Shown in pieces: positions 7,917 to 16,860 of a stretch of 64,000 nt of DNA. Origin of the DNA: Sporosarcina gallistercoris (GTDB taxonomy: Bacteria > Bacillota > Bacilli > Bacillales_A > Planococcaceae); NCBI RefSeq assembly GCF_014836415.1, contig NZ_JACSQY010000002.1, positions 62,001 to 126,000 on the forward strand, in the 5' to 3' direction. The first letter of the stretch is position 1; every line of letters begins with the position of its first letter. The notes beneath the pieces are model-generated. The model saw only the letters and a program-made list of their open reading frames with translations, was not told where the DNA came from and made no database searches. Position numbers and translations under genes: made by a program.

Positions 7917-9863
7917 TTAACGGACAGTCAACACTCCGTTATGTATTTTTGCGCTCACACCGATTTGGGTTTTCAACAAGTGGTAGGACTGCTCTCCTAC
8001 CATCAGGACTGTACCTGCATGTGCGATTCCGATGACAATGGATCCTTCTTCACTTGTCCGGACTATCGTTTGTCCACCCCGTTTAGAACCGCATTCCCGG
8101 ATGGATACGTGTCGATCTGCAACCAGCTCACCACCCCGACAAACGCCTTCCGCCAGGAGATCCAGCTGGGCATGGACATTACATTGAGCCAGGCCGTTCC
8201 CTGTGATTTCAATAGTACCTGCACACTTCAATGTGCTATTCACGGCGTATGGAAGACTCAAGCGTTCAGTTGTCGAAGTTCTCTTCGGAAGATGACGGGC
8301 TGCCATCTGCTGTGCCTTGGATACCAGGTCAAGAAACTCTCGCCCATCTTTTACGCCTGAATTCAACGTGTTCACAAATATATTGTACAAAGTCGACTGC
8401 AACTCATGCCAGTCAGAATCTGTTGGAATCGGTTCTCTGCGCTGTGAGAAAGTTTGAAGCTGTTCTTGGAAAGCAGAATACGAATCACCGAATCCTATAC
8501 GAAATAGTTTTTTCAGCTCTTGCCCATCCAAGGATGATAATTCAACCTTACGGAATGCCGCAATGTCTTGGATGAATGATCCAAGTTTGCAGAGTATAGG
8601 AAGCATCCCCTCCAACTCAATAGCATATTTCGCATCCGGTGATTGTTGTTGCCCCATTTCAACCGTCGATGACGAAACGTGACCAGCTACATGGATAGCC
8701 TTCCCTGCAAACACCTCTGCCTTACTTACCTCACCACCAATTTCAAGCACTCCTGTTACGTCCAAGAGACAGCCGTGGCTGACACTCCCTTTTACAGTGA
8801 CGTCACCATCGAAATGGATATTGCCGCTCGCAAAGTTCACCTCATCCACTTCCAGGGAGTCAGCGATATCTATGAAAATCGCATGATCCATTCGTTCCAA
8901 CACAAGGTTTCCGGAGCAATTCGCAAAGATGTGATTTCCAGTTTGCACAACATTCTTGCCTAAACGGATGGTTGCTGTCTTTCCATCTTCTGCCGGGATC
9001 TCATTTCCAAATACGTCTTCTCCCGATTGGCCAGGAATCGGTGGAAGAACAGCCGCCACAAGTTGACCACTTTGAACGAGTTGCATCGATGTTTGTTCCC
9101 GGTAATTCACTTTGCCTTCGTCAGCTAGGGTTATGCCATCGACGTCAATTTGTACTTCAACATCTCCATCAAGTCCCGGTTTAGGAAAGATCCCCCGTGC
9201 GATGATGGCTTCATAGGGTACCACCGTCTCACACGCTTCCCATAACACTCGCTTGTCTAATGGTGCGCTGATTCCCAACTGTTCGCATGCATCACGGATC
9301 ATACGTTGGGACACATCGTTCACGACCTCATGGACATCATTCGTTTCTACTGCCAGATTACACGTATACTCTGTGTCTTTAACAGTACGGGTGATCTTTT
9401 TTCCCGGAGATACCGTTAATAGCGCAAGGGCTCCGTGCTCTCGGACTGAAATGGATAACTGGGCACGGGTCAACTCGTCTATTGTTCGGATGTGCACAAT
9501 GTCCGATTCCGAAACTCGTTTTCTTCCATCTATTTTTTCACCATTCACAATCACCAATGCTCCATCACCCGCTTCAATAGAAGGGAGTGAATCCGCTGAT
9601 GCTGCATGCACCTCAACTCGTCCGCCTCGAATCCTGACACCTGGTTGTCCGGATTCATCTACCGGAACCTCACTAACCAGTGCGTGGTAGCGAACCGGAG
9701 TCACTGTCACTTCCGCAAATCTGGCTGATTCACTATACCCGCTCGAATCGGCGGTCTTATTCACGTGGATATGGACATCCGACAAATCGAGGCATAAGAT
9801 ATTAAGCGCCGTCTCTATAGCTTGTTCAACCGACTTCCCGCGCACCGTAATCGCTTTTCCCAT
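7917..9863 (-). CDS. FapA/DUF342 family protein with N-terminal Jag-N-like domain
   Basis: This is a 648-residue soluble protein. Residues 1-55 (GKAITVRGKSVEQAIETAL) resemble the Jag/KhpB N-terminal domain. Residues about 170-450 carry the DUF342/FapA region, with repeated beta-helix strands (VNFASGNIHFDGDVTVKGSV, then GVLEIGGEVSKAEVFAGKAI), followed by a helical segment and more beta-helix at about 550-640. FapA-type proteins have been linked to flagellar localisation and cell-envelope processes; no flagellar gene is nearby. A longer reading frame begins at 9968, but that start lies inside the terminator of the preceding gene. ATG 9863 (GTGGGA upstream) or 9884 is realistic, and I prefer 9863 from the domain boundary. 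The function here is unknown. Confidence 0.75.
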   Translation of the reverse strand: MGKAITVRGKSVEQAIETALNILCLDLSDVHIHVNKTADSSGYSESARFAEVTVTPVRYHALVSEVPVDESGQPGVRIRGGRVEVHAASADSLPSIEAGDGALVIVNGEKIDGRKRVSESDIVHIRTIDELTRAQLSISVREHGALALLTVSPGKKITRTVKDTEYTCNLAVETNDVHEVVNDVSQRMIRDACEQLGISAPLDKRVLWEACETVVPYEAIIARGIFPKPGLDGDVEVQIDVDGITLADEGKVNYREQTSMQLVQSGQLVAAVLPPIPGQSGEDVFGNEIPAEDGKTATIRLGKNVVQTGNHIFANCSGNLVLERMDHAIFIDIADSLEVDEVNFASGNIHFDGDVTVKGSVSHGCLLDVTGVLEIGGEVSKAEVFAGKAIHVAGHVSSSTVEMGQQQSPDAKYAIELEGMLPILCKLGSFIQDIAAFRKVELSSLDGQELKKLFRIGFGDSYSAFQEQLQTFSQRREPIPTDSDWHELQSTLYNIFVNTLNSGVKDGREFLDLVSKAQQMAARHLPKRTSTTERLSLPYAVNSTLKCAGTIEITGNGLAQCNVHAQLDLLAEGVCRGGELVADRHVSIRECGSKRGGQTIVRTSEEGSIVIGIAHAGTVLMVGEQSYHLLKTQIGVSAKIHNGVLTVR

Positions 9864-9930
9864 ACCATTTCCCACTCTCTTCATTCTATTGCTTAAAGTG
9901 TAGCATAGCGAAGACTTCCCGGGCAGACAC

Positions 9931-9965
9931 AAAAGACCGATTCCACGTATGGAATCGGCCTTTTT
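9931..9965 (-). terminator. Terminator of the siderophore ABC operon
   Basis: The arms GGCCGATTCCA and TGGAATCGGTC (minus strand) flank a short loop and are followed by TTTT. It lies directly after the substrate-binding protein stop. Confidence 0.85.
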
Positions 9966-9972
9966 CATATAA

Positions 9973-10959
9973 TTATAGTCCTGCTTCGACTTCTTTGATC
10001 ATTTCTTTCATGGATTTCAAACCGCCACCAGAGAGGTACCAGTACTCCCCATTCAGATAAACAATTTTGTCGTTTTTGAATGCATTCGTTTTCTTTACAA
10101 GATCGTTTTCTACCGTCTTTTTAGCATTTGCGCCATCGCCTATTGCTGCATCACGGTCAATTACGAACAGGATATCCGGGTTTGTCTCCAGAATGTATTC
10201 AAACGTAATGTTCTGGCCATGTGTAGACGTTTCAATTCCTTCATCCGCCGGTGTAAAACCGAATACATCATGGATCAGACCGAAACGTGAACTTGGACCG
10301 TACGCACTTACTTTTCCTTCAGTCGCAAGAACAATCAATGCTTTGCTATCTATTTCGGAAGCTTTTGAATGAATGTCTTCAACTAGCTTATCTACATCAG
10401 CTAGTTCTGTTTTCATCTCATCTTCTTTATCGAAGATTTGAGCAAGAATGTCCATGTTGTTCTTGAATGATTCCATGTACTTAGTATTGTCGATAGCCAT
10501 GTAGACCGTTGGAGCAATTTCTGCAAATTGATCGTACAATTCCGCTTGACGACCAGAGATGAAAATCACATCGGGCTTCATCGCATGAAGGGCTTCAAAA
10601 TCCGGCTCTTTCAAGCTTCCAAGGTTTGTGTACTCGTCACTAGCATATTTCTCCAAGTATGAAGGAACCGTTGCTTGTGGAACTCCTGCCACTTCAACAC
10701 CAAGCTCGTCTAACGTGTCCAATACGCCGAAGTCGAATACTGCTACTGTCTTCGGAGTCCCTTCCAATGTCGCTTCGCCAAGCTCATGCTTGAACGTCAT
10801 TTCTTTCGTTTCTGCTGAGTCATTGCTTTCAGAGGAGTTATCTGATCCTGCACCGTTTGCTTCTGGTTTCTTATCTTCATCTTTAGAACCACATGCCGCT
10901 AAAACAAGCATCAATGCAAATGCCATAATTAATACAGTAAGCTTTTTCATGTTTTCCAT
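9973..10959 (-). CDS. yclQ: Iron-siderophore ABC transporter substrate-binding lipoprotein (YclQ/FpuA-like)
   Basis: This is the extracellular receptor of a catecholate siderophore importer. A lipoprotein signal MKKLTVLIMAFALMLVLAAC is followed by an acidic/Ser-rich linker and a Peripla_BP_2 fold from about residue 55 (KTVAVFDFGVLDTLDELGVEVAG) to the end. Family features such as EALHAMKPDVIFISGRQ and PDILFVIDRDAA are visible. Gene order permease-permease-ATPase-receptor equals B. subtilis yclNOPQ, the petrobactin system. The annotated ATG 10959 has AGGA four bases upstream; ATG 10950 is the alternative and begins the signal peptide directly. The longest reading frame would overlap the ATPase gene by 31 bases and is unlikely. 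It is probably repressed by Fur through sites upstream of the first permease. Confidence 0.87.
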   Translation of the reverse strand: MENMKKLTVLIMAFALMLVLAACGSKDEDKKPEANGAGSDNSSESNDSAETKEMTFKHELGEATLEGTPKTVAVFDFGVLDTLDELGVEVAGVPQATVPSYLEKYASDEYTNLGSLKEPDFEALHAMKPDVIFISGRQAELYDQFAEIAPTVYMAIDNTKYMESFKNNMDILAQIFDKEDEMKTELADVDKLVEDIHSKASEIDSKALIVLATEGKVSAYGPSSRFGLIHDVFGFTPADEGIETSTHGQNITFEYILETNPDILFVIDRDAAIGDGANAKKTVENDLVKKTNAFKNDKIVYLNGEYWYLSGGGLKSMKEMIKEVEAGL

Positions 10960-10973
10960 ACCATCCTTTTGGT

Positions 10974-11735
10974 TTATGAGTTGAAGTACACACAGATGCG
11001 ACAATTGTTCATTTGTTGAATTGGAATATCCATATCATAAATTTCCCGAAGTGATTCCGAGTTGATAATATCATTTGTTGGGCCATCTTTTACGACGCGT
11101 CCTTCTTTTAAAGCGACGATGCGGTCCGAGTAGACTGAAGCAAAATTGATGTCGTGAAGAACGATGACTACGGTTTTCCCCAGTTCATCCACCAGACGTC
11201 GTAAAATCTTCATAATTTGTACGGAGTGCTTCATATCCAAGTTGTTCAAGGGTTCATCCAACAGGATATAATCTGTATCTTGGGCGATGACCATCGCGAT
11301 GAATGCTCGCTGTCTTTGGCCGCCGGATAGTTCTTCCAAGTACATATGCTGCATACTCATCAAGTCCATATAGTCGAGTGCTTGGTTCACAATTTGAATA
11401 TCTTCAGCTTGGAGACGTCCTTTGGAGTGAGGGAATCGACCGAACGATACCAGTTCACGGATTGTTAAACGGACATTCATAAAGTTGGATTGCTTCAAAA
11501 TGGACACACGTTTAGAGAACTCATTGGACTTCATCTTCTTGACGTTGTTGTTATCCACGAGTACTTCACCTGTGTCTGCGTCAAGCAGCCGGCTTACCAT
11601 AGATAACAGTGTCGATTTCCCTGCCCCGTTCGGTCCGATGAATGAAGTGATTTTACCAGGATGGATATCCACACTCACTTTTTCAACGACGGCTTTGTTC
11701 CCATAGGCCTTAGTCAACTCTCGAACCTGGATCAT
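10974..11735 (-). CDS. yclP: Iron-siderophore ABC transporter ATP-binding protein
   Basis: This is a 253-residue FepC-type ATPase. Walker A GPNGAGKST is near residue 36, the signature LSGGQRQRAFIAM near 138, Walker B DYILLDEPLNNLD near 158, and the switch histidine in VIVLHDINFA near 192. It energises import through the two membrane subunits encoded just upstream. The start overlaps the stop of the second permease by four bases (ATGA-type), implying translational coupling. The C-terminal QQMNNCRICVYFNS tail is typical of YclP-like ATPases. Substrate (petrobactin or other catecholate) is inferred from operon similarity. Confidence 0.9.
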   Translation of the reverse strand: MIQVRELTKAYGNKAVVEKVSVDIHPGKITSFIGPNGAGKSTLLSMVSRLLDADTGEVLVDNNNVKKMKSNEFSKRVSILKQSNFMNVRLTIRELVSFGRFPHSKGRLQAEDIQIVNQALDYMDLMSMQHMYLEELSGGQRQRAFIAMVIAQDTDYILLDEPLNNLDMKHSVQIMKILRRLVDELGKTVVIVLHDINFASVYSDRIVALKEGRVVKDGPTNDIINSESLREIYDMDIPIQQMNNCRICVYFNS

Positions 11736-12682
11736 GCAGATCGACTCTCCTTTAATAGTAAGTAGATGAAGTAGGCTCCACCAACGAAGTTAATGATGAC
11801 GCTAAGTGTTGTAGAGAAGGTGAATACTCTTTCGACCACCCATTGTCCGCCAACTAATGCAATGATACTCATGACTGAAGCACCTGCTATTAAAATCGAG
11901 TGCTTGTATGTTTTGAAAAACTGGTACGACAGGTTCGCAACGATTAGCCCGAAAAAGGTGATAGGACCTACAAGCGCTGTCGATACAGCAATCAGTACAG
12001 AAGATAGTATGAGCATCGTTTTGACGATTTTATCGTGATCGACGCCTAGGTTAATGGCTGTGTCCCGACCGAGTGACAGCACATCCATTTCGTTGAACTT
12101 CCGCCAACCGATGATGAGTGCAATCACTAAAATCCCTAGCGCCCACCAGACCAGATCTCCGTTAATGTTATTGAAGCTCGCGAAGGATTTGTCTTGTACC
12201 CTCAAAAATTCGTTCGGGTCTATCAGCACTTGCAGAAACGTTGAAATACTTTGGAAAAAGGTTCCGACGATGATTCCGACGAGTAGCAGGAAGTAAATCG
12301 GACGCTTGCCTGCTTTGAACAGAAACTGATACAGCAGTAAGGCGAAGACGACCATAGCCCCAACCGATAACATAAAGTTCACTTGCTTATTCACAATTGT
12401 CACGTGTGTGGATCCAAGGAAGAAGATAAGCACAGTTTGCAGCAAGATATATAAGGAATCGAGTCCCATAATACTTGGTGTCAAAATACGATTGTGCGTT
12501 ATCGTTTGGAAGATGACTGTCGAATAGGCGATTGCAACTCCCGTTAGCGCCATGGCAACCACTTTGATACCTCGCCGAGGCAGCGCATAGTCATAACTTC
12601 CATTCAAGTCTTGGAACAAATACAATCCGCAGAAAATGAGAGCAGCAACAGAAAGTATGAGCATCTTATTACGATTACGCAT
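11732..12682 (-). CDS. yclO: Iron-siderophore ABC transporter permease (YclO-like)
   Basis: This is a FecCD-type membrane subunit of 316 residues with about nine helices. Landmarks include the N-terminal GIKVVAMALTGVAIAYSTVIFQTITHNRILTPSIMGLDSLY, where the FecCD coupling and entry region lies, and GPITFFGLIVANLSYQ near residue 240. It forms a heterodimer with the preceding permease. It overlaps the upstream gene by eight bases and the ATPase gene by four, so the four genes form one tightly packed unit. Confidence 0.88.
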   Translation of the reverse strand: MRNRNKMLILSVAALIFCGLYLFQDLNGSYDYALPRRGIKVVAMALTGVAIAYSTVIFQTITHNRILTPSIMGLDSLYILLQTVLIFFLGSTHVTIVNKQVNFMLSVGAMVVFALLLYQFLFKAGKRPIYFLLLVGIIVGTFFQSISTFLQVLIDPNEFLRVQDKSFASFNNINGDLVWWALGILVIALIIGWRKFNEMDVLSLGRDTAINLGVDHDKIVKTMLILSSVLIAVSTALVGPITFFGLIVANLSYQFFKTYKHSILIAGASVMSIIALVGGQWVVERVFTFSTTLSVIINFVGGAYFIYLLLKESRSA

Positions 12683-13625
12683 AGGCTTTCCTCCTAAACA
12701 ACATATAGAGGAAAATCGCGCTGCCGATCACACCGACCATCAAGCTAATGGAGATTTCATAAGGGTAAATGATCACCCTTCCGAGAATGTCACACACGAG
12801 TAAGAAAATCGCGCCTAGCATGGCTGTATGCGGTAGTGTTTTTTCCAAATTGTCTCCTTTGATGATAGAAACAATGTTGGGGATGATTAATCCTAAAAAC
12901 GGAATGACACCCACTGTCAACACGACCGTGGTCGTAATGAGTGCGACTAATATCAACCCGATGTTCACAATCCTTCTATAAGCTAGCCCCAAGTTTTTAG
13001 AAAAATCCTCACCCATTCCAGCTACCGTGAACCGGTTTGCATAGAGGTAAGTAATGATGAGAACGGGGATACTTATGTATAGCAATTCGTAACGGCCTTT
13101 CATAATGAGGGAGAAATCTCCCTGCAGCCAGGAGGACATGTTTTGGATCACGTCCGCTTTGTACGCGAAAAAAGTGGTGATCGAAGACAGGATATTCCCG
13201 AACATGAGACCTACGAGCGGTATGAAAATAGCATCTTTGAATTTAACTTGGTCCAAAATCTTCATGAACAGCAGAGTGCCACCGAGTGCAAATGCAAACG
13301 CGACCAGCATCTTTTCAATCGTTGACGTGTTTGTAAATAACAACATCGAAACGAGAATCCCAAGTTTCGCGGCATCCAATGTACCAGCCGTTGTCGGAGA
13401 TACAAACTTGTTGCGGCTTAGCTGTTGCATGATCAGGCCGGTAATACTCATTCCTGCACCCGCGAGCAAAATCGCAAGTAATCTTGGCAGCCGACTAATG
13501 AGAAAAATCTCGGTTTCCTCAGAGCGGAAGTCCAGCAGGTCTTTTGGTGAAATATGGCTCACTCCCACGAACAAAGAAAGAAGCGAGAGGAGAATTAGCG
13601 CGATTATCAAATAACGTTTCTTCAT
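12675..13625 (-). CDS. yclN: Iron-siderophore ABC transporter permease (YclN-like), first gene of the operon
   Basis: This is a FecCD-type permease of 316 residues. It has RLPRLLAILLAGAGMSITGLIMQQLSRNKFVSPTTAGTLD near residue 45, a conserved family block, and GVIPFLGLIIPNIVSII near residue 235. About nine hydrophobic helices are evident. ATG 13625 follows CGGAG. Upstream lie a good sigma-A promoter and two Fur-box-like sequences, so expression should rise on iron starvation. It pairs with the downstream permease. Confidence 0.88.
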   Translation of the reverse strand: MKKRYLIIALILLSLLSLFVGVSHISPKDLLDFRSEETEIFLISRLPRLLAILLAGAGMSITGLIMQQLSRNKFVSPTTAGTLDAAKLGILVSMLLFTNTSTIEKMLVAFAFALGGTLLFMKILDQVKFKDAIFIPLVGLMFGNILSSITTFFAYKADVIQNMSSWLQGDFSLIMKGRYELLYISIPVLIITYLYANRFTVAGMGEDFSKNLGLAYRRIVNIGLILVALITTTVVLTVGVIPFLGLIIPNIVSIIKGDNLEKTLPHTAMLGAIFLLVCDILGRVIIYPYEISISLMVGVIGSAIFLYMLFRRKAYA

Positions 13626-13670
13626 GAAGAACTCCGATATCTAGATATTTGCGGGCTCGATTGGTTTAAA

Positions 13671-13752
13671 TGAAAACTATTATCAGTTAGCCGCAAGTCT
13701 TATTATAGCAAATCCATTTCGGAAGTCAACCGACAACTGAAAATGATTCTCA
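13671..13752 (-). promoter_or_regulatory. Sigma-A promoter flanked by two Fur-box-like sites
   Basis: The minus strand has TTGACT (13729-13724), a 16-bp spacer and TATAAT (13707-13702). Fur boxes by the 7-1-7 rule (TGATAATnATTATCA) are seen at 13685-13671 (TGATAATAGTTTTCA, 12 of 14) and 13752-13738 (TGAGAATCATTTTCA, 12 of 14). One lies downstream of the -10 and one upstream of the -35, bracketing the promoter. Confidence 0.8.
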
Positions 13753-13831
13753 CTAATTTGTGAACTTGATGGCGCTGCGTTTGGAGTGAGAATGAGGAGA
13801 TAACAAGTGTTCACATTCGGGGAAAAGAACC

Positions 13832-13867
13832 AAAAAAAACAGATGAGGATCGCATACGCTTTCCTCA
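13832..13867 (-). terminator. Terminator of the DUF6612 lipoprotein gene
   Basis: On the minus strand TGAGGA and TCCTCA enclose a small inner GC/GC pairing and are followed closely by an eight-base T-run. Confidence 0.75.
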
Positions 13868-13916
13868 CCTGCCTCACTGCCGCCATTAATCATCGATTCA
13901 ATTTATCACGCTAACC

Positions 13917-14822
13917 TTATTCCCCAACTTTGTTTCCGGACATATCATAAGCGTTGTTCCGTACTTCGTCTGGAATAACGATATCTTCCAACTCATTGAT
14001 TTTGCTCATTTCCGCATTGATATTTTGGATGGTGACAGTCTGATAACCAGCTATGTCCATGATTGCATCCAGTTTCATATCAAACGAATTCGTATAGTAG
14101 GTCTCTTTGTCAATGTGAAGCGTCAGGTCAATCTTTTTCACTTCTACGTTTTCCATCGATCCCTCTTCTGCTTCCATTCCTTGACTTCCCATAGTGGCTT
14201 GGTCCATGAGCTCTTTCAGAAGTTCACCGAATTGTTCACCTGAAGCGGATAAGTTCAAAACATATTCATCCCCTTGTTCTTCAAGTGTAAATTCTTCTGT
14301 GAAATCTTTGAACACTTCCAAGTCCATCATTGCATTGGAACTGTCCATCCCATCCAGAACTTCATCTTGCATTTCAGCAGGAATGAGAATCCAGTCGCCT
14401 TCCATTTCTTGCGTCTGAATGTATAGTTCGTCTCCTTCTCCATACATCTCGATATCCATCGAGCCCTCAGCATCCCCTTTCACAGTCATTTGCTGATGGA
14501 GGGACATCGGTTCTGTCACCATATCCATCGTAATCGCAATATCATTTTTCATACTCAGATTTTCTTCACCAGTTGTCTTCATGTTTTGTTGGATCGCAAA
14601 ATCCGCATGCATACTATTGATAGACTCTGAAGCTTCCAGAGACTTTTGATACACCTCTTGAGCGGTAAGTTCCTTATTTGCCTTTTCCTTACCCGCATCT
14701 TCATTATTGCTTGGTGAACCTGTATTTGCTTCCGCCTCAACATTCGGTTCTTTGTCCGAACCACATGCTCCTAATGCTAATACGAGTAATCCTGCTGCAA
14801 TACCTTTTGTCCATTTTTTCAT
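13917..14822 (-). CDS. DUF6612-type lipoprotein
   Basis: This is a 301-residue exported lipoprotein: the signal MKKWTKGIAAGLLVLALGAC has a lipobox LGAC, followed by an acidic linker to about residue 45. The mature part (residues 50-300) alternates strands rich in Met, Asp and Glu (MTVKGDAEGSMDIEMYGEGDELYIQ), the pattern of LolA/LppX-like beta-sheet lipoproteins grouped as DUF6612. The function is unknown; a role in envelope lipid or surface binding would be a guess. It is monocistronic, with its own terminator. Confidence 0.75.
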   Translation of the reverse strand: MKKWTKGIAAGLLVLALGACGSDKEPNVEAEANTGSPSNNEDAGKEKANKELTAQEVYQKSLEASESINSMHADFAIQQNMKTTGEENLSMKNDIAITMDMVTEPMSLHQQMTVKGDAEGSMDIEMYGEGDELYIQTQEMEGDWILIPAEMQDEVLDGMDSSNAMMDLEVFKDFTEEFTLEEQGDEYVLNLSASGEQFGELLKELMDQATMGSQGMEAEEGSMENVEVKKIDLTLHIDKETYYTNSFDMKLDAIMDIAGYQTVTIQNINAEMSKINELEDIVIPDEVRNNAYDMSGNKVGE

Positions 14823-15038
14823 GAAATCTTCTCCTTTTTATGAAACTTCATTACAAATTAGTCTACGGCAAATATCCCGTGCGGTTTCACTCTATTTCTA
14901 AAAACTCTGAAATTCCTCCTTTTCGTCCATACCCTTTATCGCCAACGAAAGTCCTGAAATGTAGAATATTCCGAGAGTTTTGTCGAACTTTCCGATTAAA
15001 CCGTGTATACTAGCACTAAAATTGCAAAAAGGACGGGT

Positions 15039-16760
15039 ATGATGTTAAAACAGTTTTTCTCCTATTACAAACCGCACAAAAGACTTTTCATGATCGACTT
15101 TTCGAGTGCTGTTTTTGTGGCATTACTCGAGTTGGCATTTCCACTCGCCGTCCAAGGGTTCATCGACAAACTTTTGCCTACCGGCGATTGGGGCCAGATC
15201 ACTACTATTAGTATTCTATTACTCGTCATCTATCTTTTCAGTACGTTCCTGCAATACATCGTCAGCTACCTTGGGCACAAACTGGGCATAAATATAGAAA
15301 CGGACATGCGCGAAAAACTGTTCGATCATGTGCAAAAGCAATCATTCCGCTTCTTTGACAATACGAAAACCGGGCATATTATGACACGGATCACGACAGA
15401 CCTCTTCGATATCGGTGAGCTTGCCCATCACGGACCAGAAGATGCGTTCATAGCAGTCATGACGATCATAGGGGCATTCGTTCTGATGTATTCCATTAAT
15501 CCTGAACTGGCTCTCATCGCGATCGTCATGGTGCCATTCCTCATTGTTCTCGTCGCTTTCTGTAACAAAGCCATGAATTCCGCTTGGCTCAATATGTACG
15601 GGAAAATAGCAGAAGTGAACGGCCGTGTAGAAGACTCGGTATCCGGTTCACGCGTCGTGAAATCATTCACGAATGAAAGTTTTGAATTGGCTCGTTTCCG
15701 TAGGGACAACGGCAACTTCCGGACCGCTAAGTTAGTCGCATATAATGTAATGGCTTGGACGACTTCTTCCATTTACATGATGACGAGGCTTGTTACGCTT
15801 GTCATTTTAGTAGTAGGAGCATGGTTCACCATACAAGATAAGCTTTCTATCGGAGAGCTGGTCAGTTTCATCCTGTTCGTCAACATCCTTATTAAACCGG
15901 TGGATAAAATCAGTGCGTTGCTGGAGCTCTATCCGAAAGGGATGGCGGGGTTCAGCCGTTTTCAGGACTTGCTCAACCAAGACCCAGAAATCCTTGACAC
16001 CCCTCATGCGATTGACGTCCCTCACTTAAATGGGGATATCACACTATCCGACGTCACATTTGCTTATGATGGGGGAAAACCGGTGCTCAACGATCTGAGC
16101 TTGTCCATACATGCTGGACAAACGATTGCATTTGTCGGTCCTTCTGGTGCAGGAAAAACGACGATCTGTTCACTCATCCCCAGGTTCTACGATGTGGATG
16201 AAGGGCAGATCACAATCGACGGAATGGATATCCGTAACATGAGTCAGCGCTCGCTACGGCGTCAAATCGGTATTGTCCAGCAAGATGTTTTCCTCTTTAC
16301 AGGAACAGTTAAAGAAAATATCGCTTACGGAGATTTGACTGCACCCGATGAAGCGATCTACGAAGCCGCCAAGCGTGCTCATCTAGAAGACTTCATTGCA
16401 GGTCTTCCTGAAGGCTATGAAACTCAAATAGGCGAACGCGGGTTGAAATTGTCGGGTGGACAAAAACAGCGTCTCGCCATCGCGCGGATGTTCTTGAAAA
16501 ATCCACCGATCCTAATTTTGGATGAAGCGACTTCTGCGCTCGATACGGAAACAGAGCGGATTATCCAAGAATCGCTTACAGAGCTCTCCGAGAATCGCAC
16601 GACACTTGTCATTGCGCACAGACTCGCAACAATTCGAGATGCGGATCGTGTCGTCGTTGTGACATCTGAAGGAATTGCAGAAGATGGCGGGTATGCAGAA
16701 CTCGTTGCCCAGAACGGCATTTTTTCAAAATTGCACTCAAATCAGTTTCAACAGGTTTAA
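15039..16760 (+). CDS. ABC exporter, fused membrane and ATPase domains (multidrug/lipid type)
   Basis: This is a homodimeric half-transporter. Six membrane helices cover residues about 15-310 and a nucleotide-binding domain residues 335-570. Walker A GPSGAGKTT, the Q-loop IVQQDVFLFTGTV, signature LSGGQKQRLAIARMF, Walker B ILILDEATSALD and switch AHRLATI are all intact, so it is probably active. It resembles Sav1866/YfiB-type exporters; the substrate cannot be read from sequence. An in-frame GTG at 15003 exists, but AAAGGA at 15027-15032 and a TATACT -10 candidate at 15006-15011 favour starting at ATG 15039 or 15042. It ends with a strong shared terminator. Confidence 0.85.
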   Translation: MMLKQFFSYYKPHKRLFMIDFSSAVFVALLELAFPLAVQGFIDKLLPTGDWGQITTISILLLVIYLFSTFLQYIVSYLGHKLGINIETDMREKLFDHVQKQSFRFFDNTKTGHIMTRITTDLFDIGELAHHGPEDAFIAVMTIIGAFVLMYSINPELALIAIVMVPFLIVLVAFCNKAMNSAWLNMYGKIAEVNGRVEDSVSGSRVVKSFTNESFELARFRRDNGNFRTAKLVAYNVMAWTTSSIYMMTRLVTLVILVVGAWFTIQDKLSIGELVSFILFVNILIKPVDKISALLELYPKGMAGFSRFQDLLNQDPEILDTPHAIDVPHLNGDITLSDVTFAYDGGKPVLNDLSLSIHAGQTIAFVGPSGAGKTTICSLIPRFYDVDEGQITIDGMDIRNMSQRSLRRQIGIVQQDVFLFTGTVKENIAYGDLTAPDEAIYEAAKRAHLEDFIAGLPEGYETQIGERGLKLSGGQKQRLAIARMFLKNPPILILDEATSALDTETERIIQESLTELSENRTTLVIAHRLATIRDADRVVVVTSEGIAEDGGYAELVAQNGIFSKLHSNQFQQV

Positions 16761-16816
16761 GAAAGTGAGGAGCGGGCATACTACTACTATCCCACCCCCT
16801 TTCTCTTATAGAAATA

Positions 16817-16857
16817 AAAGAACGGCACCGCCCACATACTGGCGGTGCCGTTCTTTT
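16817..16857. terminator. Bidirectional terminator between the ABC exporter and hflX
   Basis: Seventeen-base perfect arms AAAAGAACGGCACCGCC and GGCGGTGCCGTTCTTTT around a seven-base loop. Confidence 0.92.
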
Positions 16858-16860
16858 CGG

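Noticed and set aside
7917..9968. Longer FapA protein starting at 9968
   Set aside because: The start codon would lie within the terminator hairpin of the siderophore operon; the domain begins at 9863.
13683..13886. 67-residue frame in the siderophore operon control region
   Set aside because: It runs through a terminator, Fur boxes and the promoter and has no convincing ribosome site.
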